DNA from: Aquisediminimonas sp031376385
Lineage (GTDB): Bacteria > Pseudomonadota > Alphaproteobacteria > Sphingomonadales > Sphingomonadaceae
Reading direction: 5' to 3'
NCBI GenBank assembly: GCA_031376385.1
Contig: JANMDQ010000023.1
Location: 508,216-572,215, forward strand
Length of the DNA: 64,000 nucleotides
The notes under the pieces: generated by a model
What the model was told of the DNA's origin: nothing
The model's database searches: none
Seen by the model: only the letters and a program-made list of their open reading frames with translations
Shown here: piece after piece, positions 33,659 through 42,249 of the stretch
Position numbering within the stretch: position 1 is the stretch's first letter
Layout of the letters: each line of letters opens with the position of its first letter
Program-made: the position numbers and the translations under genes

Positions 33659-35050
33659 GTGACTGAGTTTGACGCGTCTTCCGCAGTGTCGGAAGCAATA
33701 TTGCCAGAAATGGAATGGCAACAAGTGCGTCAGGCTCTCCGGCAGAGCCTTGGTGCGCGGAGTTTTGACCATTGGTTGAAACCTGTTGCGCTGACAGGTC
33801 ATGTCGCGGCGTCTGGCACGATCATCCTCAGCGTTTCTTCGAGCTTTATGGCCAATTGGCTGCGCACACATCATGCCGACCGGTTGTTGCAGGCGTGGCG
33901 CGCGATCAGCCCGTCTGTTCAGACAGTGGAAATCGCCTGCACATCAGATGCCGCTTTGCTCAAACGCGCAGCAGATGTTCCCGTTGCGGAGGCTCCGATC
34001 GAGGCGGAGGCTTCCGTTGCAGCGAAGCCCAGCCCGTTTGATCCGCGCTATACTTTTGACACTTATGTCAGCGGATCGACCAATATGGTCGCGGCGGGTG
34101 CGGCGCGTGCCCTTGCCGAAGGGCGCAATGCGCTGTGCAACCCCCTTTTCATTCATGCGCAAACGGGGCAGGGCAAAACCCATATTCTGCAAGCCATTGG
34201 CCATGCGTGGCACGCCGCCAACCCTGGCAAGATCGCGCTGTATATGTCGGCAGAACGGTTCATGCTCGACTTCGTCAGTGCTGTGCGCGCGCGCGATACA
34301 TTCAGTTTCAAGGCGCGGCTGCGGGCGGCAGATTTGTTGATGATTGACGATGTGCAGTTCATCGCGGGCAAAGAAACCACGCAAGAAGAATTCCTCCATA
34401 CCGTCGATGATATCCTCAGCCATGGCGGTAAGCTTGTCATCAGTGCTGACCGCGCGCCTCAAATGCTGGACGGTGTGGAAGGGCGCATATTGTCACGCCT
34501 CACGCAGGGGCTGGTGGTTGATGTGAAGCCTGCGGATTTCGGTCTACGCCGCGCGATTATGGCCAAGAAGGCCAATGCAATGGCAGGCGTCACGATCACT
34601 GACGATGTGCTTGATATGCTGGCTGGGCGGATCGTTTCAAACGTCCGCGAACTCGAAGGAGCGCTCAACCGGCTGGTGGCTTATGCGTCTTTGAGTGACA
34701 CAGCCATCACGCCAGAATTTGCCGAGGAAGTGCTCGCCGATATGTTCCGCGCCAGCCAGCGCCGGATCACAATAGATGAAATTCAAAAGCGCGTGTCGGA
34801 CCATTTCCGGATCCGCCAAGCCGAAATGGTCTCCGCCCGCCGCGCCCGCGAAGTCGCTCGGCCCCGCCAAATTGCGATGTACTTGGCCAAGCAGCTCACT
34901 CCGCGCTCGCTTCCTGAAATCGGGCGGCGCTTTGGCGGGCGTGATCACACGACAGTCATCCACGCCGTGCGTCAGATTGAACGGCTGCGCGGGATTGATA
35001 CTGATATCGACAATGATGTCCGTTCGCTGATGCGGGCGTTGGAGGGGTAG
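33659..35050 (+). CDS. dnaA: Chromosomal replication initiator DnaA
   Basis: GTG 33659 is preferred over GTG 33653 because AGGTAGGGAG then sits 6-7 nt upstream; this gives 463 residues. Domain I is 'EWQQVRQALRQSLGARSFDHWL'. The AAA+ domain III begins 'DPRYTFDTYVSGSTNMVAAG' and holds Walker A 'AQTGQGKT' (about 167-174, with Ala in place of the first Gly) and Walker B 'LLMIDDVQFI'. Domain IV ends with the DNA-binding signature 'GRDHTTVIHAVRQIE'. It opens the origin in an ATP-dependent way. A palindromic repeat pair follows the stop. Confidence 0.95.
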   Translation: MTEFDASSAVSEAILPEMEWQQVRQALRQSLGARSFDHWLKPVALTGHVAASGTIILSVSSSFMANWLRTHHADRLLQAWRAISPSVQTVEIACTSDAALLKRAADVPVAEAPIEAEASVAAKPSPFDPRYTFDTYVSGSTNMVAAGAARALAEGRNALCNPLFIHAQTGQGKTHILQAIGHAWHAANPGKIALYMSAERFMLDFVSAVRARDTFSFKARLRAADLLMIDDVQFIAGKETTQEEFLHTVDDILSHGGKLVISADRAPQMLDGVEGRILSRLTQGLVVDVKPADFGLRRAIMAKKANAMAGVTITDDVLDMLAGRIVSNVRELEGALNRLVAYASLSDTAITPEFAEEVLADMFRASQRRITIDEIQKRVSDHFRIRQAEMVSARRAREVARPRQIAMYLAKQLTPRSLPEIGRRFGGRDHTTVIHAVRQIERLRGIDTDIDNDVRSLMRALEG

Positions 35051-35060
35051 GGTCGCTGCG

Positions 35061-35138
35061 TGCTCCGGGCTTGACCCGGAGCCTAGAAGTCCCAAACGGT
35101 GAACCATCCCAACTGGACTCCGGGTCAAGCCCGGAGCA
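35061..35138. repeat. Paired palindromic repeats (family B) after dnaA
   Basis: The 21-nt arms at 35061-35081 and 35118-35138 are exact reverse complements around 36 nt. Each arm is itself a palindrome, CTCCGGG-CTTGA-CCCGGAG. A further near-identical copy lies at 63971 at the right edge. The pair separates the convergent dnaA and DUF4136 genes and could stop transcription from both sides, though there is no T run. Confidence 0.8.
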
Positions 35139-35150
35139 CTGCTTCGGTGA

Positions 35151-35828
35151 CTACCCCTTCTTCGGCGGTGCCACCGTAATCTTCACCGTCTCCCCCGAAT
35201 TCCCGGGAAAACCAGTGAACATGGCGTCGATCAGGTTGGGCACCAGATAGGTCAGATTGTCATTGAGAGACATGGCCTTGGCATTGCCTTCAAACACGCG
35301 TTCACCTGATCCAGACTTTTCGATTTTCATCGTCAAGTCGCTGGTAAAGACCGTGTAGCTTTCCACTTCATCGCGAAATCCGGAGCCGAAGAGGAAAGGG
35401 TCATTGAATCCGTAAGCATAGAAGCCGCCGCGCCAGCGGTAAGCGCTGGGGTAATAGCCACCAAAGCCGCCACGGCACCACGGATCATAAAAGCTGTTAC
35501 AATTGTTGAAGCTTGGTACTGTCCGCAGCTTTTCCTTACCTTGATCAACGCCGTAAGCCACTTTCACCACCAACGCGGCTTGGCCGGGGGAAGACGCAGG
35601 CTGATAGCCAACGGCGGCCAGACGCTGGCTGACCTGATTAGCGTAGGTCGCAAATTCCAGACCGCCCTCTAACCGGGGATCATCAGACTTGATCACAAAT
35701 GTCTGGCCCTGCGGCACTGGCATCGCTTGAAAGCGGTTGACCTTGGCATTGAAATTTTGCGCGCACCCCGCCACGGCCAACAGGGCCAGCGGGGCAGCAA
35801 TACGGGCAATCTTATGCAGAGCAGACAT
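35151..35828 (-). CDS. DUF4136 lipoprotein
   Basis: The 225-residue precursor has a lipoprotein signal with lipobox 'LAVAGC' (Cys 22), so the mature protein is lipid-anchored, probably in the outer membrane. The body has 'TFVIKSDDPRLEGGLEFATYANQVSQRLAAVGY', the DUF4136 pattern. In the middle is a Gly/Tyr-rich insert ('GGFGGYYPSAYRWRGGFYAYG') with two Cys that may form a disulfide. Function is not known. Confidence 0.83.
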   Translation of the reverse strand: MSALHKIARIAAPLALLAVAGCAQNFNAKVNRFQAMPVPQGQTFVIKSDDPRLEGGLEFATYANQVSQRLAAVGYQPASSPGQAALVVKVAYGVDQGKEKLRTVPSFNNCNSFYDPWCRGGFGGYYPSAYRWRGGFYAYGFNDPFLFGSGFRDEVESYTVFTSDLTMKIEKSGSGERVFEGNAKAMSLNDNLTYLVPNLIDAMFTGFPGNSGETVKITVAPPKKG

Positions 35829-35948
35829 GGTGTTCAGCCTTTCCTCAAAACGCGACTCGGTGCTGGGCCTTTACGGCTCCTTAATTGAATATAGGATCGC
35901 CCAACCGGGCTGAACAGGGGTTGAATAGAGAGGGGCTGAGCGTGCGGT

Positions 35949-36938
35949 TTAGCGCGCGAGGCCAAGCGCCTCATAAGTCCGCTCTAAAGTGGGAATGGCC
36001 AGAGCCGACGCCCGGGATGCGCCCGCGACCAAAACGGCATCAAGTGCGGCATGATCATCTTTCAGGGCCGTGAACCGTGCTGAGATGGGCGCGAGTTTTT
36101 CAACCATCAATTCACCCAGTGCGGGCTTGAACGCCCCGAATCCTTGCCCGCCAAATCGGGCTAGCACCGCGTCAACGCTCTCATCGCCAAGAGCTGCGTA
36201 AATGCCCACCAGGTTCAGCGCCTCTGCTCGCCCTTCCAACCCCGCCGCTTCCGACGGCAGGCCGTCGGGATCGGTCTTGGCCTTCCGCACCTTGGTCATG
36301 ATCGTGTCAGCATCATCGGTCAGGTTGATCCGGCTTGCGTCGCTGGGGTCAGACTTTGACATTTTGGCGGACCCATCACGCAAAGACATGATCCGCGCGG
36401 CGGCCTTGGGGATGATCGGATTGGGCAGCGTAAACACCTCCCCAAATTCTTGATTGAAGCTTTGCGCAATATCGCGGGCCAGCTCCAGATGCTGTTTCTG
36501 ATCCTCCCCCACCGGCACATGCGTCGCCTGATAAAGCAGCACGTCTGCGGCCTGAAGGATGGGATAGGTATAAAGCGCAATTGACGCGCTTTCGCGGTTC
36601 TTTCCCGATTTATCCTTGAACTGCGTCATCCGGTTGAGCCAGCCCATCCGCGCGGTGCCCGTCAGCAGCCATTGCAGCTGTGCATGTTCAGGCACGCGGG
36701 CTTGGTTGAACAATATGACTTTATCCGTATCCAGCCCGCAAGCGATCAGCGCCGCTGCCATTTCGCGTGTGCCGGCCCGCAATTCGGCGGGCACGTGTGG
36801 CATCGAAATAGCATGAAGATCAGCCAGAAAATACAAGCACTCCCCATCATGCTGCATCTGCACCCAATTGCGGATCGCACCCAGATAGTTGCCCAGATGC
36901 AAATTGCCTGTTGGCTGAATACCGGAAACCACACGCAT
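35949..36938 (-). CDS. trpS: Tryptophanyl-tRNA synthetase
   Basis: The 329-residue class I enzyme charges tRNA-Trp. The HIGH-type motif is 'PTGNLHLGNYLGAI' (residues 10-23) and the KMSKS loop 'SAKMSKSDPSDASRI'. 'YTYPILQAADVLLYQATHVPVGEDQKQHLE' is the usual Trp-binding block. Its ATG shares one base with the murJ stop, so murJ and trpS are co-transcribed. Confidence 0.97.
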   Translation of the reverse strand: MRVVSGIQPTGNLHLGNYLGAIRNWVQMQHDGECLYFLADLHAISMPHVPAELRAGTREMAAALIACGLDTDKVILFNQARVPEHAQLQWLLTGTARMGWLNRMTQFKDKSGKNRESASIALYTYPILQAADVLLYQATHVPVGEDQKQHLELARDIAQSFNQEFGEVFTLPNPIIPKAAARIMSLRDGSAKMSKSDPSDASRINLTDDADTIMTKVRKAKTDPDGLPSEAAGLEGRAEALNLVGIYAALGDESVDAVLARFGGQGFGAFKPALGELMVEKLAPISARFTALKDDHAALDAVLVAGASRASALAIPTLERTYEALGLAR

Positions 36939-38500
36939 CAGATGTCACTCGCTTTTTTCCGGCGCAGCAGGACGAGGACATCATCCTTGTTGATCGCGCC
37001 AATCGTCCAGCCAAGGCCGAAATAGACGATGCCGCCGGTGCCGAGCAGAGCCATAAGCGCCGCCATCCGCTCAATGGTGGACCCATCAAAATAACTACCG
37101 AGCATCCGGTTAAGCAGCATGATCGCAGCCCCCATCGCGAGCGCGGCAACCAGCTGGCGCAGCACGCGAAAGCCGACCTTTGGATCAATCGCGAAATGCC
37201 CGCGCCGCCGCAAGATGATGAACAAGGCCGCGCAGTTGATCCACGCCGTCAGCATCAGCGCGATGGCCAGCCCGTAAAGCCCGAAGAAGGGTATAAGCGC
37301 AAAGTTAAGCGCGATATTGGCCGCCAGCACCCACATCGCAATCTTGAGCGGAGTCTTGGTATCTTCGCGCGCGAAAAACCCGGGCGTCAGCACCTTGACC
37401 AACACATAGGCAGGCAGGCCTAGCGCCACAATCGCCAGTGTATTTCCCGTGATAATCGCATCTTCAGCGGTAAATTGCCCGCCCCGGAACAGCGCGTTGA
37501 CCAACGGCACACCAGCGGCGGCAAAGGCTACAGCGGCAGGCAGCGTCAGCAGCATGGCCAAATCAAGCGCTTGGTTCTGTATCTTATTGGCTTCCTCAGG
37601 CTTACCCTGATCGACAAATTTGCTGATCGACGGCAGGATCGCCGTGCCAAGGGCTGTGCCAATAATGCCCAAGGGTAGCTGATTGAGCCGGTCCGCATAA
37701 TTCAGATGCGCCATTGATCCTTCACGCAAATAGCTGACGAACTGAGTGTCGATCAGGATGCTGACTTGATAGACACCAGCGGCAAAGGTGGCTGGGATAA
37801 CAACGCGGAAAAACTGCCGTACGCCCGGCGTGATTTTGGGTTTGCGCAATTTGAGCGTAATGCCTGCCTTGCGCGCGGTCCACCAAACAAGGCCAAGCTG
37901 CACAACCCCGCCCACGACAACAGCAATGGCGAGCGCGTGGGCACTGGCAGCACCTCCGTCCTGCACCAGCAGCAACGCCACCAGCATCGCCATATTGAGG
38001 AGGGCCGGGGCAAAAGCTGCACTGGCAAACTTATCCATCGAATTGAGGATGCCCGAAAACAGCGAAACCAGACTGATCAACATCAGATAGGGAAAAGTGA
38101 TCCGCGACAGATCAACCGTCAGGTCAAATTTCGCCGCGTCCCCGGCATAACCAGAGGCGAGCAGCCAGACCATGGCAGGCATGGCGATCTGGCCAATCAG
38201 CGTGAACAGCGCGAGGATGGGAAGGAAAACCGCCAGCACTTCTTCAGAAAAGCGCTTGGCCTCTTCTAGCCCGCCTTCGCCGTGGAACCGCTGGCTGAAC
38301 AGCGGCACGAAGCCTGCCGAAAACGCACCTTCGCCGAAAAAACGTCGGAACGTGTTGGGCAGGCGAAAGGCCACCAGAAACGCATCGGCAAACATATTTG
38401 CGCCCAGCAAGCGGGCCATCACCATTTCACGGGCGAAGCCCAGCACCCGGCTGACCATAGTGAGGCCGCCGATGGTTCCGACTGCTTTTCCCAGTTTCAT
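36938..38500 (-). CDS. murJ: Lipid II flippase MurJ (MviN)
   Basis: The 520-residue protein has about 14 membrane segments and the family opening 'GTIGGLTMVSRVLGFAREMVMA', followed by 'FRLPNTFRRFFGEGAFSAGFVP'. It moves the peptidoglycan precursor lipid II across the inner membrane. It starts 6 nt after secB ends and runs into trpS, giving a secB-murJ-trpS transcript. Confidence 0.96.
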   Translation of the reverse strand: MKLGKAVGTIGGLTMVSRVLGFAREMVMARLLGANMFADAFLVAFRLPNTFRRFFGEGAFSAGFVPLFSQRFHGEGGLEEAKRFSEEVLAVFLPILALFTLIGQIAMPAMVWLLASGYAGDAAKFDLTVDLSRITFPYLMLISLVSLFSGILNSMDKFASAAFAPALLNMAMLVALLLVQDGGAASAHALAIAVVVGGVVQLGLVWWTARKAGITLKLRKPKITPGVRQFFRVVIPATFAAGVYQVSILIDTQFVSYLREGSMAHLNYADRLNQLPLGIIGTALGTAILPSISKFVDQGKPEEANKIQNQALDLAMLLTLPAAVAFAAAGVPLVNALFRGGQFTAEDAIITGNTLAIVALGLPAYVLVKVLTPGFFAREDTKTPLKIAMWVLAANIALNFALIPFFGLYGLAIALMLTAWINCAALFIILRRRGHFAIDPKVGFRVLRQLVAALAMGAAIMLLNRMLGSYFDGSTIERMAALMALLGTGGIVYFGLGWTIGAINKDDVLVLLRRKKASDI

Positions 38501-38506
38501 GACCGG

Positions 38507-39013
38507 TTACGCGTTGCCTTCGACTTGACCGAGGGCTTCACCAGCCTGAGCTTCGGCCTGCGCCATATAGAGCGCGCCGAAATCAATCGGATCGAGCATC
38601 AGAGGGGGGAAGCCGCCATCACGGACCACGTCCGCCACGACGCGGCGGGCAAAGGGGAAGAGCAGACGCGGTGCTTCGGCCAGCAAAAACGGCTGCACTT
38701 GATCGTCAGGGATGTTGCGCAATCCGAACAGGCCGGCATATTGCAACTCCACCTGAAACGCGACTTTGTCTGCGGCGGCGGCGCGAATATCGATTTTCAG
38801 GACGACTTCATGAACATCATCGCCGGCTTCGCTGGACCCGATGTTAAACTGGACATCAATCTGCGGCTGGCCCTGCCATTGAAACACAGCAGGTGCGTTG
38901 GGATTTTCGAACGACAAATCCTTGATATATTGCATGATGAGGCCCGCAGAAGGCGATGTATCTTCACCATTTGGCATGGGTGTGGTCATCGGTGCGTCGG
39001 TGTCGTCGGCCAT
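38507..39013 (-). CDS. secB: Protein-export chaperone SecB
   Basis: The 168-residue acidic protein carries 'QYIKDLSFENPNAPAVFQW', 'FQVELQYAGLFGLRNIP' and 'LLAEAPRLLFPFARRVVADV', the SecB core. The N-terminal 25 residues are an acidic, disordered extension. It holds pre-proteins unfolded and hands them to SecA. The gene heads the secB-murJ-trpS run. Confidence 0.95.
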   Translation of the reverse strand: MADDTDAPMTTPMPNGEDTSPSAGLIMQYIKDLSFENPNAPAVFQWQGQPQIDVQFNIGSSEAGDDVHEVVLKIDIRAAAADKVAFQVELQYAGLFGLRNIPDDQVQPFLLAEAPRLLFPFARRVVADVVRDGGFPPLMLDPIDFGALYMAQAEAQAGEALGQVEGNA

Positions 39014-39240
39014 GAAATCTCGTTCCTAATGTGATTGGCAAGCAAGCCCGCGCGCCTAGCAGGGGTGGAGGAAGAGGGCAATGGTGTTGGAGTTGGAGGG
39101 TGACGGTCAGACAAATGTGCCTGTGCATGTGTCTTGCATTAGCCCGCCGTCTCCGCCCCCTGAGGCCCGCCAGCGATAGAGCCGTGGACGAGGATCGTAT
39201 GGCCCCAGAAAAGGTCGCCATCATTGAAATAGGCTGAAAA
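39014..39240. other. 227-nt spacer upstream of secB
   Basis: The stretch must contain the secB promoter (minus strand) and holds 'aggaacgag' just before its start. It shows no gene, no repeat family member and no obvious terminator for the small gene upstream. Confidence 0.4.
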
Positions 39241-39456
39241 TCACTCATCTCCATCCATCACGATGCTTTCTAACGTCAGCCGTGATAGGAAATTTTCGCG
39301 GTCAATCGGCACGGCGTCATCGTCGTCATTCCACTCATTTGCGATTTCCAGCAGATCGTCAGCAGCTTTGTCTTTCATCCGCGCCAGCCACCCCGCTTCA
39401 TCGGTCCAAAACGCGCGTGCTTGGTCTAAAATGGGGGCAGCCTCATCTTCGGTCAT
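39241..39456 (-). CDS. Small acidic uncharacterised protein (71 residues)
   Basis: ATG 39456 has AAGGAG about 8 nt upstream and gives 71 residues, strongly acidic ('NEWNDDDDAVPIDREN'), with Trp/Arg-containing helices ('ARAFWTDEAGWLARMKDKAA'). A longer in-frame start at 39579 lacks a ribosome binding site. No family is recognised. It precedes secB on the same strand at 227 nt. The acidic helical make-up suggests a cytosolic binding protein, which is only a guess. Confidence 0.55.
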   Translation of the reverse strand: MTEDEAAPILDQARAFWTDEAGWLARMKDKAADDLLEIANEWNDDDDAVPIDRENFLSRLTLESIVMDGDE

Positions 39457-39499
39457 TCGGACACTCCTTGCTAAAACGCGAGTTAGATTCGTTCCGCGA

Positions 39500-39508
39500 T
39501 GTGGATAA
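39500..39508 (-). promoter_or_regulatory. Single perfect DnaA box
   Basis: TGTGGATAA on the plus strand is the exact reverse complement of TTATCCACA, the strongest DnaA-binding 9-mer. No second exact box was seen in the surrounding 800 nt, so an origin is not supported; a DnaA-regulated promoter is possible. Confidence 0.4.
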
Positions 39509-39591
39509 CGATGCACCGCCGCCGCAATATCGTCACCGAAATTTTTGACGGCCCATAGGTTCGCAACCAGAGTGGACACGTTTTATTGGTG

Positions 39592-39636
39592 TTGACAAAA
39601 TAAGAGTGTTCATCTAATGTTCCATCTGCTCTTTGA
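39592..39636 (+). promoter_or_regulatory. Strong sigma-70 promoter followed by boxA-like motif, no rRNA behind it
   Basis: TTGACA (39592-39597), a 17-nt spacer and TAATGT (39615-39620) form a near-consensus promoter. TGCTCTTTGA at 39627-39636, at the expected transcription start, resembles the boxA antitermination element found in rRNA leaders. No 16S gene, tRNA or protein gene follows within 600 nt on this strand before timA. Confidence 0.5.
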
Positions 39637-39862
39637 AACCCTGCCGCAGCGCGCAGCAGATTGTGAATGACTGATCCGTGCCACCGCGCGCGGGATCTTG
39701 CGCCTGATCAGTGCGAACAGCCGTTAATGCGGCGATATTGTGTCTACTTTCTCACCTCCCAGATTAAGCTTTTTGATGGGGTAAGGCGTTGTGTGTAACG
39801 AGTGAAAGGGCGCGGTTGGCTCCCGCTGTGCCACGTCCAAAAAAGAACCCTTCCATAAGCGT

Positions 39863-39891
39863 TTCAGGTGTCAACCATGTGTCAACTTTGG
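39863..39891 (-). repeat. Tandem 11-bp repeat, copy 2 (GTTGACAC-type)
   Basis: On the minus strand: CCAAA, GTTGACACATG, GTTGACACCTG, AA. It matches the copy at 14769-14797 in 27 of 29 positions. The two units differ from each other by one base. The sequence lies in the gene-free region upstream of timA. Confidence 0.6.
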
Positions 39892-40256
39892 TGATAAGGT
39901 GCTCGGGGTAAATGCACTGGGTACACCGTTCAAAGGGAGATTTTTCTTCTAAATCCAAAGCTGTTTCAAACGTGCGACTGGCACAACTTTACTAAACTTT
40001 GGGCCTTGTGTTAAAAGTTTCGAAAGCCTGTCAGCCGCGTCAAAGCGGCACTGAAGTGACAGAAACACCCTATTTGGCTGGGAAGATTACGACCAGAAGG
40101 GAGGCTTGAGGCAAATTTGCTTCGTCATCGCCTCAATTCTGATCGCGCCGTAAACAGCATAATAATCTTCGCACTCGCACAAGTGCCTATTTGAAACTCG
40201 GCGCATCTGTGCCTATATCAATGCCAACACCCCATTAGGAGGCGCGCGGGATCATT

Positions 40257-40913
40257 GTGACCGGCATTATAATCTTCGCGCTTGTGGCGCTTTTTCTGGG
40301 CCTTCGGCTCTATTCCGTGCTTGGCAAACGCACGGGGCATGAACAGACGTTCGGTAAGCCCGAAGGCACCATCGCTCCCCCTATTTCAGGCCGCACTTCG
40401 CCTGATGAGGCCAAAGACCGTGCTCCTGTGGGCGAGCTTTCGGCTCCTGTTGCCGAATTGGGTGCAAGCGAAGGCCTGCGCGCGATATCGGCGGCAGACC
40501 GCAGCTTTTCCCCCGAAGGCTTTGTTGACGGCGCGGGCCAGGCCTACCGCCTGATCCTTGAAGCCTATTGGAAGGGCGACATGGCCGATGTTCGCGGTTT
40601 CATTGCTGACGATGTCCATGAAGCTTTCGAAGGTGCCATCACGGCGCGTAACGAAGCCGGAGAAGTCCTCGACAATCGGTTGATCAGCATCGAACGCGCG
40701 ATGATCAGCACAGCTTCGCTTGACGCGGGTATTGCGACCATCACCGTGCGCTTTGACGCTGATATTGCCGCTGTGACTCGCGATAAGGCTGGAACGGTGA
40801 TTGCCGGTTCTCTTTCTGACGCTGTGCCAACCCATGACGCATGGACATTCAGCCGCACCTTGCGGGCCAGTGATCCAAACTGGATTTTGACGGATACTGA
40901 CGAAGCGTCGTAA
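40257..40913 (+). CDS. Tim44/TimA family membrane-associated protein
   Basis: The 218-residue protein starts with a membrane segment ('IIIFALVALFLGLRLYSVLG'), then a Pro/Ala-rich linker. The C-terminal Tim44-like domain begins at 'SFSPEGFVDGAGQAYRLILEAYWKGDM' and includes 'VRGFIADDVHEAFEGAITAR'. Bacterial homologues (TimA) sit at the inner membrane and take part in protein delivery or complex assembly. The GTG start has AGGAGG 14 nt upstream, a long spacing, so the true start might lie a little earlier. It is followed after 10 nt by mltA, a constant neighbour in alphaproteobacteria. Confidence 0.87.
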   Translation: MTGIIIFALVALFLGLRLYSVLGKRTGHEQTFGKPEGTIAPPISGRTSPDEAKDRAPVGELSAPVAELGASEGLRAISAADRSFSPEGFVDGAGQAYRLILEAYWKGDMADVRGFIADDVHEAFEGAITARNEAGEVLDNRLISIERAMISTASLDAGIATITVRFDADIAAVTRDKAGTVIAGSLSDAVPTHDAWTFSRTLRASDPNWILTDTDEAS

Positions 40914-40923
40914 GGCGGTAGTC

Positions 40924-42249
40924 ATGATCATTAAGTCTTTCGCGCTGGTTGCTGCGGCGCTTGTTCTTTCCGCCTGTAGCGGGCGGATCATCCCTCCGTC
41001 TGCTTCGGCACCAGCCCCTCGTCCGCAAGCGCCGAAGCCCGCCGTAAGTCCAACAGTCTCCGCGCAAACTGCCTTTCCAGCATCCGACACCGCCGAGATC
41101 GCAGGCGCAACGCGGATCATCCCTGCGACGCCTGTGGTGCCTTTGCCCGTTGTCGCGAATAAAGGGCTGACCGGTTTGGCCGTGGGTGCAGCCCGCGCGC
41201 CCACCTATGACGTTCCGCTGTTCACCGCTGCCGCCGCCACGCGTGCGTTAAAGGCGTTCCGCCTCAGCTGCCCCGGCGTTCAGCGGCGCAAAGACATGTC
41301 TGGTCTGACGCTGCCCGATGATTGGAAAGCGCCCTGCGCTGCAGCCGCGACTTGGGCTGACAGCGACGCAGCGCGCTTCTTTACCGAACAGTTTGAAGTT
41401 GCCCAGATTGGCGACGGTAAAGCCTTTGCGACGGGTTATTACGAACCTGAAATCAAAGGATCGCGTGATAAGCGCCCCGGTTATGAAACACCTGTATACC
41501 GCCGCCCGCCTGACCTTGCCGAAATCTATCTCGGCGATTTTTCCAGCCGATTTGAAGGCAAGTCCATTCGCGGGCGGATCATTGGGACTAAGTTCGTCCC
41601 TTATTCTGATCGCACCCAGATTGAAGACGGCGCGCTTTCCGGTCGCGGACTGGAAATAGCTTGGGTGGCGGACCCCATCGATTTCTTTTTCTTGCAAGTG
41701 CAAGGCTCCGGTCGCCTGCGCTTGCCCGATGGCGGCATGATGCGGATCGGCTATGACAGCCAGAACGGTCACGACTATACCGGCATCGGCAAACTGATGC
41801 GCGAACGCGGGCTGGTGGGGCCCGGGCAGGCCAATATCCAAGGGCTGACCGCGTGGCTGCGCGCGAACCCCGAACAAGGCCGCAAGGTGATGCAAGAAAA
41901 TAAAAGCTTCGTCTTCTTCCGCGAAATCATTGGCCCTGGCCCACTGGGCGCGATGAATGTGCCGGTGTCTGACCGGGCCTCAGTCGCGACGGATCCAGCC
42001 TTCATACCATTAGGCGCGCCGGTCATCCTCTCGATGGATCGGGCCGAACCGAACGGCATCTGGGTGGCGCAGGATACCGGCGGGGCGATCAAAGGATCGA
42101 ACCGGTTCGACACGTATTGGGGCGGCGGCGCAGAGGCTTACCGGATCGCAGGCGGCATGGCTGCACGCGGCACATCCTTCCTCCTCCTCCCCACCGGCGT
42201 GATTGACCGCCTGCTGGCAGACCCGCGCAATGGCAAAGCGACCCCTTAA
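40924..42249 (+). CDS. mltA: Membrane-bound lytic murein transglycosylase A
   Basis: The 441-residue precursor has a lipoprotein signal with lipobox 'LSAC' (Cys 18), a Pro/Ala-rich linker, the MltA catalytic domain ('FATGYYEPEIKGSRDKRPGYETPVY') and the 3D domain at the C-terminus. There 'VWVAQDTGGAIKGSNRFDTYWG' carries the catalytic Asp pair. It cuts peptidoglycan strands to 1,6-anhydro-muropeptides. It overlaps the smr start by 20 nt. Confidence 0.95.
   Translation: MIIKSFALVAAALVLSACSGRIIPPSASAPAPRPQAPKPAVSPTVSAQTAFPASDTAEIAGATRIIPATPVVPLPVVANKGLTGLAVGAARAPTYDVPLFTAAAATRALKAFRLSCPGVQRRKDMSGLTLPDDWKAPCAAAATWADSDAARFFTEQFEVAQIGDGKAFATGYYEPEIKGSRDKRPGYETPVYRRPPDLAEIYLGDFSSRFEGKSIRGRIIGTKFVPYSDRTQIEDGALSGRGLEIAWVADPIDFFFLQVQGSGRLRLPDGGMMRIGYDSQNGHDYTGIGKLMRERGLVGPGQANIQGLTAWLRANPEQGRKVMQENKSFVFFREIIGPGPLGAMNVPVSDRASVATDPAFIPLGAPVILSMDRAEPNGIWVAQDTGGAIKGSNRFDTYWGGGAEAYRIAGGMAARGTSFLLLPTGVIDRLLADPRNGKATP

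Larger units (their letters stand above)
39457..40256. other. 800-nt gene-free region between secB side and timA
   Basis: No convincing gene lies here, although this is where fxsA is often found in related gene orders. It contains a perfect DnaA box (39500-39508, TTATCCACA on the minus strand), a strong sigma-70 type promoter with a boxA-like leader (39592-39636), an anti-Shine-Dalgarno-like CACCTCCC near 39753, a GC-rich hairpin GCCGC-GTCAAA-GCGGC near 40034, and the second copy of the 11-bp tandem repeat. The richness of signals without a protein gene points to a non-coding RNA or a replication/regulatory region. Confidence 0.5.

Noticed and set aside
35061..35138. Repeats between dnaA and the DUF4136 gene as a CRISPR array
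   Set aside because: Only two units in opposite orientation with one spacer-like gap; no regular direct repeats and no cas genes anywhere in the window.
39627..39760. Start of a 16S rRNA gene behind the boxA-like motif
   Set aside because: None of the conserved 16S 5' sequences follows; only the leader-like part is present.
39764..39958. 64-codon frame on the minus strand in the region upstream of timA
   Set aside because: The frame runs through the tandem 11-bp repeat and has no ribosome binding site. The partial likeness of its peptide to a frame at 14.8 kb is explained by the shared repeat.
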